From: a virus
IMG/VR virus record: IMGVR_UViG_3300028840_001802
Location: 1-64,000 of that record
Length of the DNA: 64,000 nucleotides
Reading direction: 5' to 3' (one strand)
Made by a program: the position numbers and the translations under genes. The notes beneath the pieces were generated by a model that saw only the letters and a program-made list of their open reading frames with translations, made no database searches and was not told the origin of the DNA. This document shows, piece by piece, positions 26,261 through 33,955 of this stretch. The number at the start of each line of letters is the position of its first letter. Position 1 is the stretch's first letter.

Positions 26261-27547
26261 TCAGCTTTTAGCTTCGATTTGTGGTTGTGTTTTTACAAGT
26301 TTCGCGAACTCGATCATTCCATCAGGTTGCGAAAGTAGCCCCTGGACGGTCAGTAGGTTGGTCACATCCTCTCTGGCCTTCTTCAGGGTGATCTTCTCTC
26401 CGCGCGCCTTCAACAATTCCTGGTAACTGCGCGCCGCCGTCGGCATGAGCTTCTCCAGGCTGAGCTTAGCGCACTCCATCATCTGCTCCCAGGTGACGAA
26501 CTCCTTGAGCGCCTCCGCCACCTCCCCGGCGTTGCCGAGCGTGCGGGACATCTTTCGTGTGAACTTCTTGTAGTGGAGGAGCGTACCGTCCGGCAGACTG
26601 GCGTAGGTCTTGTCATCACCCTCTGTCTTCAGGTGATCGTTCATCTTCGCCTTGATCCCCTCGAACGCCTTCTCCAGCACGTCCACCATGTAGCGGGCCG
26701 TCACCAACTGTTCGGGGGTCTTGAGCAGCGCCGTATTGAACAACGCCTTTGGGTTGACCTTTTCCGGAAGGTGCGCGGGGGCCAGCTCAGCCATCATACG
26801 GGCGTGGACCGAGCATTGGCCGCATCGCTCACAGAATGCACAGTGGCTGCCGGCGTTCATTTTCGGAAGTGCCGTATCGGGATCAGCGAACGCCTTGTCC
26901 ACGTCAGCAAGCAGGCAATCGATCTGGTGAACAAGCCTCGGGACCTCGTCGTAGTGGAAGGTCTTGTGGGTGACGTTAGAGAGCTTTGGCTGGATGAACA
27001 CGACCGCCGCCGTCTGGATATCCGGCGCGATTTCTTGGAGCGTGGCGCACCCATAGGAGCGACCCTGTAGGTTACGCTCGGCAGGCGGCACGGGGATCCA
27101 CCCAAACTTGTAATCGATGACCACGACCATCCCAAACTCCTCGCTGACGAGCGCCAGATCGAGAGTACCCCAGTGGATCGTCGAACCGTCCGCACGTTTC
27201 AGGTAGACCTTCTCCTCCATCGCCATTTCACTGATGGGGATTTGGGCCATGATCTTGTCGATCTCGGCACACGTATAGAAGAGGTAGCCGAGTTGCTCGT
27301 CCTCAAGAATCCACTTGCCGTGCACCCGCTTGAGCGCGGCGACAAACGTCTCCTTCATACCGCCGTCATAGACGATATGTCCGAGCTCCTCCATACATTC
27401 GTGGAGCATGTCACCCTCCTCGGCAGCCTCGTTCACCTCTCGGTTCACGTTGAGGAAGAGGGGGCACGAAGCGTAGTAATTGAGCTTCGAGGGACCGTGC
27501 TTGTGGTGGGCTTCTTCGCCGGAGTTCTTAACAAGTGCTTGAGTCAT
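26261..27547 (-). CDS. Cas4/RecB-like PD-(D/E)XK nuclease with four-Cys cluster (DUF2800-like)
   Basis: This 428-residue protein has the RecB-nuclease layout. SKLNYYASCP supplies C28, and EEGDMLHE supplies the motif I His (H49). The active-site residues are D130 (WGTLDLAL), D145 and K147 (VVVIDYKFG). C236, C239, C242 and C245 (CAFCERCGQC) with C28 suggest an AddB/Cas4-type iron-sulfur cluster. It is probably an exonuclease for recombination, single-strand annealing or host-DNA processing. It lies in the replication operon between the SF2 helicase and the possible ssDNA-binding gene. There is no Shine-Dalgarno sequence. Confidence 0.8.
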   Translation of the reverse strand: MTQALVKNSGEEAHHKHGPSKLNYYASCPLFLNVNREVNEAAEEGDMLHECMEELGHIVYDGGMKETFVAALKRVHGKWILEDEQLGYLFYTCAEIDKIMAQIPISEMAMEEKVYLKRADGSTIHWGTLDLALVSEEFGMVVVIDYKFGWIPVPPAERNLQGRSYGCATLQEIAPDIQTAAVVFIQPKLSNVTHKTFHYDEVPRLVHQIDCLLADVDKAFADPDTALPKMNAGSHCAFCERCGQCSVHARMMAELAPAHLPEKVNPKALFNTALLKTPEQLVTARYMVDVLEKAFEGIKAKMNDHLKTEGDDKTYASLPDGTLLHYKKFTRKMSRTLGNAGEVAEALKEFVTWEQMMECAKLSLEKLMPTAARSYQELLKARGEKITLKKAREDVTNLLTVQGLLSQPDGMIEFAKLVKTQPQIEAKS

Positions 27548-27562
27548 AAAATCGAATGTGAG

Positions 27563-28963
27563 TCAGACCGTAAAGTCAGAATCTTCCAATGTCAAGTCAT
27601 TGAAGTTGTCTATACCGTCGAGCTTAGTTTTGAGGCGCTTATAGTAACCTTCCTCGGCAGTCCCACGCAGCGCGAGGATCCGCTGACGACTGAAGGCTCC
27701 GCCTACACGCCACACTCGACCGAAGAACTGCTTGGCCTTCTTGCCAGACAGTCCGGGCGAGTAAAAGACTTCCCGTGGCACGGTAGGGTGCTGGAGGTTG
27801 AGCCCCTCCGCCCCGGCCGTCGCCTGAACGATAAACACGTCGAGCTCGTCGTTCGTGAATTTTCGCTTCACTTCGGTCTTTTGCGTCTCATTGCACCTTC
27901 CATCGTAGACATCGACTGAGCAGTCCACCCGCTTCATAGCGTCAAACATCTCGTCGATGGACTTCGTGAAGTTGAGGGCGATGACCACCGCTGACCCATT
28001 CTGCATCGCGTCGATTGATAGGTCCCGAATAGACCCCAGCTTCATCAGCTCCAAGGCTTGGCGGAGCCGGAGAGACTCCTCGAGCCAGTTCTGACGCTGC
28101 TTCGCGCGCTCCGCCTGATCTGCATACTCCGAGATCATCTGGTTCAGGTGCTGGAGCCGTCCGGCAACAGTCTGCGCGTCCGCATGGTCGGTGGTGATCA
28201 GATAGGGCTCGATCAGCGTCTTCGGGAAGCCAGGAATGAGGTCCCGGTCCATCCGATAGAGGCGGCCATCCAACTCACTTTTTACCTTGTCGATAGCGAG
28301 TTTCTGCTTGCGGGGGTCCTGGGTCCAGTCCAAGCCGCCGAAGACCCCCGGCGTGCACCCGTGCTTCATCGCCCAATTGATGAAGTTGTCACGCTTCTTG
28401 TTCAGCTTGTGGAGGTCGAGAGCGTAGCCCGCCGCCTTCATGTCCAGCGTCGACTCCAGGAGCGTCGCGCTCATAATCAGCACCCGGGATCCCTTGCGCT
28501 TAGCCCCGATCAGCATCTTGGACTCCATCGAGGTCATACCGCCACAACGGTGGCCCTCGTCGAAGACGACCAGCGCGAACTTCCTCTTGAGCTCCATGAA
28601 CGAGCCGGTCCCCCACTTCTTCTCCTCGAACCACTCGGTCTCTGATAGGTTGATCGGGCGGCCATCCTTGTCCTCCCCGACCTTGCGCCGCCTACCCTTG
28701 GCCCGCTCATAGTGGACGATCTCTGCAGGCACACCCATGATCGACGCAGCGTCCCCCCACTGGCCACGCGTGCCGAGAGGGCAGATGATTAGCGGGGTGA
28801 CCCCCAGTGCCCGGGCGACGGCCAACGCTGTGAACGTCTTGCCCGTCCCGAGATCTGAAGTGTCCGCGCAGCACCCGTCAACGGCCAACGCCTGGGCCAG
28901 GTTACGCGCGTGCTCGAACTGCCAGGGCTTGAGCGGCAGTCGGTCAATTACTGAAAGATCCAT
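27563..28963 (-). CDS. SF2 (SNF2/DEAD-like) helicase
   Basis: This 466-residue protein has the superfamily-2 helicase motifs. They are the Q-like PWQFEHAR, Walker A DLGTGKT (residues 37-43), the Walker B-box DEGH (135-138), motif III SAT and motif VI QFFGRVWRVG. Its length and motifs fit the phage helicases placed next to RecB-like nucleases. It probably remodels forks or recombination intermediates. It overlaps the end of the deoxynucleotidase gene by 20 bases and has no Shine-Dalgarno sequence. Confidence 0.88.
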   Translation of the reverse strand: MDLSVIDRLPLKPWQFEHARNLAQALAVDGCCADTSDLGTGKTFTALAVARALGVTPLIICPLGTRGQWGDAASIMGVPAEIVHYERAKGRRRKVGEDKDGRPINLSETEWFEEKKWGTGSFMELKRKFALVVFDEGHRCGGMTSMESKMLIGAKRKGSRVLIMSATLLESTLDMKAAGYALDLHKLNKKRDNFINWAMKHGCTPGVFGGLDWTQDPRKQKLAIDKVKSELDGRLYRMDRDLIPGFPKTLIEPYLITTDHADAQTVAGRLQHLNQMISEYADQAERAKQRQNWLEESLRLRQALELMKLGSIRDLSIDAMQNGSAVVIALNFTKSIDEMFDAMKRVDCSVDVYDGRCNETQKTEVKRKFTNDELDVFIVQATAGAEGLNLQHPTVPREVFYSPGLSGKKAKQFFGRVWRVGGAFSRQRILALRGTAEEGYYKRLKTKLDGIDNFNDLTLEDSDFTV

Positions 28964-29516
28964 GTGCGTGCTTGAATAGCTCTGCGGTTAGGTAGTCGAG
29001 TGTCGCCCATACCGGCTGCTCACCGCCGGAATTCCACAGTCGTGGGACGAGAACTGCGCCTCCACCGTGCGCCCGGAACATCGCGACCTGATCCTCCGAA
29101 TCGTCGACGAGCACTGTATCTGGACGGGCCAATAGCCACTTTTCACGGGTGAGCACTCGGGGGCCCATATCCTTGAACCCGTGGCGATGGAGCCACTCGT
29201 GCTTGCCCTGCGGGGCGTAGGGCGTCCACGAGGCGTCCGTGCAGATGCCCACAACGTGGCCCAAGCGTTTCAGGCGTTTCATCAACTCAAAAAGCTGACG
29301 CCCGAAAGGCGTCCACGGCATGTCCACCCAGAACCGTACCTGCTGGTCGAGGCAGAGTTCGCGGAGCCGGTCGACCGACACGCCAAAGGTGTGCTCGATG
29401 CGGTAGTCACCAGCATCAAGGTCCTGTGGGAACTTTAATCCGAGGAGCGCCGCACAGCTGGCATGCCAGTCGCAGAGCACTCCGTCCATATCGAATAGAA
29501 ATCTTGTCTTCTTCAT
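28944..29516 (-). CDS. HAD-family 5'(3')-deoxyribonucleotidase-like phosphatase
   Basis: From the ATG at 29516 the protein has 190 residues. It has haloacid-dehalogenase motif I DMDGVLCDW (D9, D11), motif II CTDAS (T93) and motif IV LVDDSEDQ (D138, D139), the order seen in NT5C-like deoxyribonucleotidases. It would dephosphorylate dNMPs. With the MazZ-like enzyme it suggests deliberate reshaping of the deoxynucleotide pool. The longer upstream frame lacks supporting motifs. Confidence 0.8.
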   Translation of the reverse strand: MKKTRFLFDMDGVLCDWHASCAALLGLKFPQDLDAGDYRIEHTFGVSVDRLRELCLDQQVRFWVDMPWTPFGRQLFELMKRLKRLGHVVGICTDASWTPYAPQGKHEWLHRHGFKDMGPRVLTREKWLLARPDTVLVDDSEDQVAMFRAHGGGAVLVPRLWNSGGEQPVWATLDYLTAELFKHAHGSFSN

Positions 29517-29654
29517 AGTTGTAATAGGTCGCGCGGCTGCTGGATTAGCCCACAAGAGCCAGTAGGGGGAAGGCGTCACACACATCCAGCTTAGCGACGG
29601 GGCCGCGCTCTCCGTTCATGAAATCCCCCATACTATAGGCTTGGAATGCAAAAG
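29517..29654 (-). promoter_or_regulatory. Short intergenic stretch with a possible minus-strand promoter
   Basis: Reading the minus strand, CTGACT is followed 15 to 17 bases later by TATAGTAT (about 29626-29634). A 28-codon frame starting at an ATG directly after it (about 29632 down to 29547) has no support beyond position. On the plus strand the same site reads ATACTATAGG, which also occurs at the end of the repeat at 42123. Confidence 0.35.
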
Positions 29655-29933
29655 TCAGACTGCGGGCAGCCGGCCCTCGGCTCGCTGGATCTTCTTAGGG
29701 CTTGCGACGCGGCACCCGGGGTACCCGGCCCTTCGCTGCATTAGCTCCACGCGGAGCTCGCCTTCTGCGCTGTCGACGAGGCCGATTCGCTTGAACAGGG
29801 TCTTCAGCATCCCCTCCTTGAACTCGGGGGACGCCTTCCGGCGTTCCGTGTGCCGAATCGCCTGTTCGATCTTCAGTCGCCGTGCTCGAAGCCGCCGGGC
29901 GGCCTTCGCCAGTTGGAATATGTTCATCTTCAT
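29655..29933 (-). CDS. Small basic helical protein overlapping its upstream gene
   Basis: This 92-residue product starts at ATG 29933 (or 29927) inside the gene 29695-30231 in another frame. It is Arg/Lys/Ala-rich and helical (QLAKAARRLRARRLKIEQA), as a nucleic-acid-binding peptide might be. There is no Shine-Dalgarno sequence and the leader is A-rich (AATCAGCAAAACAG). The overlap of 239 bases means either dual coding or that the upstream gene really ends early by a frameshift. Confidence 0.5.
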   Translation of the reverse strand: MKMNIFQLAKAARRLRARRLKIEQAIRHTERRKASPEFKEGMLKTLFKRIGLVDSAEGELRVELMQRRAGYPGCRVASPKKIQRAEGRLPAV

Positions 29934-30231
29934 CTGTTTTGCTGATTTCTGTTGTTAGTGTTAAGTCACGGAAAGCTCGGTCGGGGATGCCCGTCCACCC
30001 CTCTGAATGCTTCAGAATCGCCCTGTGCGCGTCCGCAGGCTTGAGGAGGTACTCGCGTCCCCTACCACTCAGATCGAGCCGTAGCGTGCGAGCCTCGCGC
30101 AGCGTGAGGGCTTCCTGGGGGTCGAGGAGCCGGACCAACATGCCTACACGGGTGAATTGGTCGCCGCTGGGGGTCGGGCAGCTGAATCGAAAGCTTTTCC
30201 CGATGCTCTTTTTCAATGTCGTTGCGTTCAT
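29695..30231 (-). CDS. Hypothetical protein with dual-coded Arg-rich tail
   Basis: This product has 178 residues. Residues 1-98 look like a genuine small globular protein (SIGKSFRFSCPTPSGDQF; LTLREARTLRLDLSGRGREY). The rest is Arg/Pro/Gly low-complexity sequence read over the neighbouring gene 29655-29933. It lies directly downstream of the structured RNA region 30244-30589, which would be its 5' leader. No family is recognised. Confidence 0.5.
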   Translation of the reverse strand: MNATTLKKSIGKSFRFSCPTPSGDQFTRVGMLVRLLDPQEALTLREARTLRLDLSGRGREYLLKPADAHRAILKHSEGWTGIPDRAFRDLTLTTEISKTDEDEHIPTGEGRPAASSTATEDRTGDSAHGTPEGVPRVQGGDAEDPVQANRPRRQRRRRAPRGANAAKGRVPRVPRRKP

Positions 30232-30243
30232 CGTAAATTGAGG

Positions 30244-30589
30244 TGCCGGCCTCTCCCGGCTGTCACGGTGTCTGATTTGCCACAGTTGCTCGCCCAGCCG
30301 TTTGGCGTGATCAGCTCGCCTGGCCTCAGCTCATGGTCGGTCGTGTCACCGTTTGGACCTTAGCTTCGTCAGGGTCTCCCCTGAGTTGAGCCGTCATCGC
30401 GAGGTATCCCCATCAGGGGCTTACACTTTCGGTTGTCGACCCTACTCGCGTCCTTCGCTCGCCGACTTTGATGCACGGCTCAACTCAAGGTGCCGGTCTC
30501 TCCCGGCTGTCACCACAGCTATGCGGTCCTCGCGGTCTCTCCCCGCCGTCAAGCCAGCTAACGATTGGCTTTCATCGTCTGCGCATATT
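30244..30589 (-). ncRNA. Structured gene-free region with a family of GAGA-loop hairpins
   Basis: No credible gene lies here. Four short hairpins share a GAGA-containing loop (minus sense) but have different stems: GCCGG (30245-30260), TCAGGG with a GAGA tetraloop (30369-30384), GCCGG (30492-30507) and GCGG (30532-30546). Changed but paired stem bases look like compensatory change. A 17-bp stem with one bulge joins 30382-30398 to 30470-30487 (TGAGTTGAGCCGT core), enclosing a 71-base domain. It could be a processed RNA, the 3' end of the DUF932 mRNA or the leader of gene 29695-30231. Strand is inferred from neighbours and GNR-type loops. Confidence 0.5.
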
Positions 30590-31768
30590 CTAACGGGCGA
30601 GAGTCATCAGCTTGCCCGCCCGGGCACTCAGGTTGGCCGAATCGCCAGCGAACTTGATGTCACGGGCGACGGCCGTCAATCCGTTGATGAAGTCCCAGAT
30701 GCTCTCGCATCGGCCTTCCTCGCGGATCGCGGTCTCGACGGCGGCCAGGACTTCCTTGCGGGTGAACTTCACACCCTTCATAGGGTTGCGGGCCCAGTCG
30801 ATGAATTCCTCGAGCTTCTCGCTCACGCTCCACGGCAGCTTGGCCAGGGAGGCGGCTTTGATCGCCTCATAGACCGCCGTCCGGGTGTCGGCTTTCACGA
30901 ACTCGCGGAGCCGGGGGATCAGGATATTCTGGAAGTGCTCCCGGGCCTTGCCACGGTGGACGATGGAGATCTCCTCAAGATCCTCCATGCCCCAGATCTG
31001 CAGGTTGCCGCAGGTGACGCGGAACATGAACGTGCGGCTGATGATCGTCTTCACCCGGACTTCCGAGTTGGATAGGATGATGCCCCGATACATCTGGTCA
31101 CGCTCGCACGGACCTTCGACCAGGGAGCCCCCGTCGATCATATACATCCACACGTCGCGGTCGCTCGCATAGAGGCCAGACACGTTGCCGTTCCAGTCCT
31201 TGGGGGCGAAGAACGGCTTGTCCGCTTCAGCGGTGACCGCCTGCATGACCTCGACCAGCTCGTGATCGAACACGCGGCTGTAGGAGGTCGACGTAACCGC
31301 TTGGATCTGGTTGGTGTCGTTCCGGTGATAGAACGCGCTGTGCTTAGGATCGAACACCTCGCCTGCGCCGGCCGCCTTCAACATCGCCTCGTCGCGAGAC
31401 CGGCGAATCCGCCCCAACGCGTGGTTGAGGTTCTGCTGCACTAACTCGCCAGGGAGCTTGCGCATGTATCCGGCGGGCACGCCGAGCTCACTGCAGAGCT
31501 GGCCAAACCCAAGGTTGGTGAACGCTTGCGGATGATCCATCCCCGGGATGATGACCTCCAGGTGCTCGCCGTTCCCGACAACGTGGCAATCGGCCAGCTG
31601 AGCCTCCTCAGTGGATGAGAATGCCGCCCGCTGCTTGGTCGCAGCGTAGAGATCCTCAAGGCTGCGGTAGCACTGGTCGTCGGGGCGGTTGGCCCATTGG
31701 TTGTACGCTACCAGGGAATGGCCGACGTTGTCTTTGCGGGTGATGGTGACGTTTGCTTGATCAGTCAT
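30590..31768 (-). CDS. DUF932 phage/plasmid-like protein
   Basis: This 392-residue protein has the layout of the DUF932 family found in phages and plasmids. An N-terminal part carries FTNLGFGQLCSELGVPAGYM. A central part carries AVTSTSYSRVFDHELVEVMQ, and a C-terminal part SNSEVRVKTIISRTFMFRVTCGNLQIWG. Function in the family is not established; some members are linked to anti-restriction or plasmid maintenance. Its leader is A-rich (AAACCGAAAATAACAAA) without a Shine-Dalgarno sequence, and a promoter lies at 31820-31848. Confidence 0.8.
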   Translation of the reverse strand: MTDQANVTITRKDNVGHSLVAYNQWANRPDDQCYRSLEDLYAATKQRAAFSSTEEAQLADCHVVGNGEHLEVIIPGMDHPQAFTNLGFGQLCSELGVPAGYMRKLPGELVQQNLNHALGRIRRSRDEAMLKAAGAGEVFDPKHSAFYHRNDTNQIQAVTSTSYSRVFDHELVEVMQAVTAEADKPFFAPKDWNGNVSGLYASDRDVWMYMIDGGSLVEGPCERDQMYRGIILSNSEVRVKTIISRTFMFRVTCGNLQIWGMEDLEEISIVHRGKAREHFQNILIPRLREFVKADTRTAVYEAIKAASLAKLPWSVSEKLEEFIDWARNPMKGVKFTRKEVLAAVETAIREEGRCESIWDFINGLTAVARDIKFAGDSANLSARAGKLMTLAR

Positions 31769-31819
31769 TTTGTTATTTTCGGTTTAGGTTTTCGTCGTCG
31801 CTCACCTTGAGCTTGCCTA

Positions 31820-31848
31820 AACCTACACGAGCCTCCCTCAGCCGTCAA
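31820..31848 (-). promoter_or_regulatory. Minus-strand promoter for the DUF932 gene
   Basis: Read on the minus strand, TTGACG (31848-31843) is followed by a 17-base spacer and TAGGTT (31825-31820). The -10 box is identical to the one before the structured RNA at 38279. It overlaps the end of the small ribbon-helix-helix-like gene. Confidence 0.5.
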
Positions 31849-32077
31849 ATGATTTCTTCAATCTTTTTTCAGTCTCGTTTTGAGGCGTCTGAACACGCTC
31901 AACAGCGTAGTCAACGAAGCCACCATACGACACCCCGGCCATCGCCGCAGATCGGATGATTCGCTCCTTCGTCTCGGGCAATACCCGGATGCTCATCGGA
32001 GTTGTAAGTGGTCCTGGCGGACGTCCGGCACCGGGCCGGGCTCCACCCCTGCTGGATTTGATCTTCAGTTTCGCCAT
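31838..32077 (-). CDS. Ribbon-helix-helix-like DNA-binding protein
   Basis: This 79-residue basic protein starts with GGARPGAGRPPGP, a phrase common at the N-terminus of phage and plasmid DNA-binding proteins. MSIRVLPETKERIIRSAAMA follows, with the strand-helix pattern of MetJ/Arc-type repressors. It is likely a transcription regulator of the small-gene region. There is no Shine-Dalgarno sequence. Confidence 0.6.
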   Translation of the reverse strand: MAKLKIKSSRGGARPGAGRPPGPLTTPMSIRVLPETKERIIRSAAMAGVSYGGFVDYAVERVQTPQNETEKRLKKSFDG

Positions 32078-32143
32078 AAGTCGTCGAGGCTCATAACCCT
32101 GAGCTTTTTAGGGGACTGCCGTGGAACAGTCGTCGAAATCTCT

Positions 32144-32329
32144 TTACGATGCTTGCGCACGTTTCGCCAGCCGCGCAGCTTCCATACGATCTTTCTTAGC
32201 CATCTCATAATGCTTGCGACGCAGTGGTGGTTGCACTGCCAGTGGGTTTACCCGCTGCCCCCGCTTGCGCCGGGCGGCTACTTCGACCGCTCTCGCGTTT
32301 AGCGCGCCGAGTTCCATGATATCCCACAT
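32144..32329 (-). CDS. Small basic helical protein, 61 residues
   Basis: I take the ATG at 32329 (MWDIMELGALNARAVEV). The product is Arg/Ala-rich and helical, without a recognised motif. Its first 125 bases overlap the tail of the HTH gene 32205-32702 in another frame, the same arrangement as at 29655-29933. There is no Shine-Dalgarno sequence. Confidence 0.45.
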   Translation of the reverse strand: MWDIMELGALNARAVEVAARRKRGQRVNPLAVQPPLRRKHYEMAKKDRMEAARLAKRAQAS

Positions 32330-32702
32330 TTTGATCCTTTCGCTTTGCCCGCCATTTCTCGAGCCGGGGGGAGCCTTCATCGACTCGCCTACCCGCCCGC
32401 AGATTCAAGTTAATTTGATGCCAGACAATCCGATACTCGGTATCCAGCTTAGCCAGAAGCTTCCGGCCGGCGGTCGTCCGCCCATTCCGGAGGTGCGTCA
32501 AACACGCCTGAGAGCACCCCAGGACGGCCGCGACCTCCCCCCATGCCTGATGATGCAGGAACATGACGTCGAGCTTGTGGACGAGATCCTCGTGGAACGT
32601 AGGCCGCATCGGCAACCCCGACTCGCCCGTCGGCAGCGTACGCTGCTCACTTTTTACGGCGAGGAGAGTTCTTCTTAGTTTGTATCCTTGCAGATAATTC
32701 AT
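32205..32702 (-). CDS. HTH protein with dual-coded tail
   Basis: This product has 165 residues. WGEVAAVLGCSQACLTHLRN (about residues 54-73) has the spacing of a Cro/CI-type helix-turn-helix. The final 40 residues are Ser/Ala/Gly-rich and are read over gene 32144-32329. It is a possible regulator of early transcription. It overlaps the end of gene 32647-33021 by 56 bases. Confidence 0.55.
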   Translation of the reverse strand: MNYLQGYKLRRTLLAVKSEQRTLPTGESGLPMRPTFHEDLVHKLDVMFLHHQAWGEVAAVLGCSQACLTHLRNGRTTAGRKLLAKLDTEYRIVWHQINLNLRAGRRVDEGSPRLEKWRAKRKDQNVGYHGTRRAKRESGRSSRPAQAGAAGKPTGSATTTASQAL

Positions 32703-33021
32703 AATCGCAGTTAGCCCCCTCGTGGAGGACCTTCGTGGATCGGATCATCCCCCTGGGGATCGTGATCGTGTTACAGAATGTCTTGAACGTCGGCAGTTGC
32801 ATGGGCCCAAAGTCCATCGGGTCGTCCCCGATCCCCTGGGCGAGCACAAGCGTGTCGTCCGTGGCCTTGATCATCCAGCCAACATGCCGCGTGACCGCGC
32901 CCTCAGCGTCGACCCGCTCAGCGTGGCCCCAGCCCTGGGAGCACCGGGCGTCCAGCCATTCGATGATCACCAGCGGATACGGGCCCCGCTTCAAATTTCG
33001 TTGTTCCACTCGAACTCCCAT
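32647..33021 (-). CDS. Hypothetical protein, 124 residues
   Basis: It is a mixed alpha/beta sequence (PLVIIEWLDARCSQGWGH; DDTLVLAQGIGDDPMDFG) with a basic C-terminus. No family is recognised. It overlaps both neighbours by short stretches, as is usual in this block of small genes. Confidence 0.6.
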   Translation of the reverse strand: MGVRVEQRNLKRGPYPLVIIEWLDARCSQGWGHAERVDAEGAVTRHVGWMIKATDDTLVLAQGIGDDPMDFGPMQLPTFKTFCNTITIPRGMIRSTKVLHEGANCDYELSARIQTKKNSPRRKK

Positions 33022-33317
33022 ACGTCGTCTGCAGCCCTTCTTCTGTGTGCATGTTGAGCGGCCAATATGTCCGCCAGTTTCTTCGTCTCTTGTTCGGTCA
33101 ACTCATTCGTTAGCCTGGGCGACCCACTCACGATGCCCTGGCTCAATCTTACGTAGATCGGCTTCCTCCGAGCCCTGTCATATACGAACACCCGGTTGAG
33201 TGGAGAGATCCGGATATCCGAGTGAGTGCCCCGGAACAGCCGTGTGCTATCTCGGAGCCACGCCGGGATCCTCTGACTGGGTTTTCGCCGTCGCTGTTGG
33301 GAACGCAAATCCGACAT
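32991..33317 (-). CDS. Small basic hypothetical protein
   Basis: The ATG at 33317 gives 108 residues (MSDLRSQQRRRKPSQ); an ATG at 33329 adds four. It is Arg-rich with RVFVYDRARRKPIYVRLSQG and ends in a helix. No domain is recognised. It overlaps both neighbouring genes by 31 and 71 bases. Confidence 0.5.
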   Translation of the reverse strand: MSDLRSQQRRRKPSQRIPAWLRDSTRLFRGTHSDIRISPLNRVFVYDRARRKPIYVRLSQGIVSGSPRLTNELTEQETKKLADILAAQHAHRRRAADDVWEFEWNNEI

Positions 33318-33597
33318 AGTCGTCACCATCTTTCCACCACCACACGGGCATCCGCTGTTCGAGCACTTTACGCATGAACGCAGCCAGAACACCCAGTGTG
33401 GGGATTATGCGGAACTCCTGTCGGTCCTTGATGTGCGCAAGCCAGCACCGATGCTGCTCCTGCCATACCACGTAGACCCGGACAAGCTCCATCGTAGGGT
33501 GGGTGAACACGAACTCTTTACAGAAGAGCCCACCTGCCTCGACCTCATACGAGTAGCCGGGGCGGATGGGCATCTTGTTGGAATTCGTGAGCAGCAT
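33247..33597 (-). CDS. Hypothetical protein, 116 residues
   Basis: The ATG at 33597 comes one base after the upstream TAA, so translation is probably coupled. The sequence is Trp/Tyr-rich and beta-like (VRVYVVWQEQHRCWLAHI; VWWWKDGDDYVGFAF). No family is recognised. Confidence 0.55.
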   Translation of the reverse strand: MLLTNSNKMPIRPGYSYEVEAGGLFCKEFVFTHPTMELVRVYVVWQEQHRCWLAHIKDRQEFRIIPTLGVLAAFMRKVLEQRMPVWWWKDGDDYVGFAFPTATAKTQSEDPGVAPR

Positions 33598-33598
33598 C

Positions 33599-33877
33599 TT
33601 ATTCAGCAAGCACCGCAGTGGTGTCCACACCGTTGACCAGCTCCTCGAACGACCCGAGGGCCGTGAACTGCTCGCCGGTCGTCAACGCGATGACCATGCC
33701 GTCCGCGTTTTTCCCGCCCTCAATGGGTACGAGCCGGTCGTCCACGAACTTAATCAAGTCCGCTGGAATTGCCCGCTTCCGCTGGGTGTGTGGTAGGTAC
33801 CGCTCTTCGACCGAGCGCGACTTGTCGATCACCGTGACGATGACCAACCTTCTGGTTTGGGGGATGTGCTTCTCCAT
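33599..33877 (-). CDS. Hypothetical protein, 92 residues
   Basis: It is a beta-rich small protein (RRLVIVTVIDKSRSV; DGMVIALTTGEQFTAL). The start has no Shine-Dalgarno sequence (AATACACATT before ATG) and lies inside the small frame 33750-33947, which does have one, so re-initiation is possible. Confidence 0.55.
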   Translation of the reverse strand: MEKHIPQTRRLVIVTVIDKSRSVEERYLPHTQRKRAIPADLIKFVDDRLVPIEGGKNADGMVIALTTGEQFTALGSFEELVNGVDTTAVLAE

Positions 33878-33947
33878 AATGTGTATTACTGATGAACGGC
33901 AGGACGAACTGCTCTGCCTGGTGTTTTGGTTGCATTTTACGGCGCAT
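33750..33947 (-). CDS. Possible leader peptide or small protein with a strong RBS
   Basis: ATG 33947 is preceded by AGGAGG five bases upstream, rare on this strand. The frame gives 65 residues, but only the first 24 (MRRKMQPKHQAEQFVLPFIS) lie outside gene 33599-33877. The remainder is probably a shadow or dual-coded. It may serve to bring ribosomes to the downstream gene. An inverted repeat (33956-33983) abuts the Shine-Dalgarno sequence. Confidence 0.35.
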   Translation of the reverse strand: MRRKMQPKHQAEQFVLPFISNTHYGEAHPPNQKVGHRHGDRQVALGRRAVPTTHPAEAGNSSGLD

Positions 33948-33955
33948 TCCTACCT

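Noticed and set aside
30244-30546. CRISPR array or CsrA sponge
   Set aside because: The repeats are hairpins with unequal spacing and no spacers. The loops lack the complete ANGGA CsrA motif, so neither label is claimed.
30353-31075. A 240-codon plus-strand frame over the structured region and the DUF932 gene
   Set aside because: It is antisense to DUF932 for most of its length and lacks a ribosome-binding site; the structured RNA explains the rest better.
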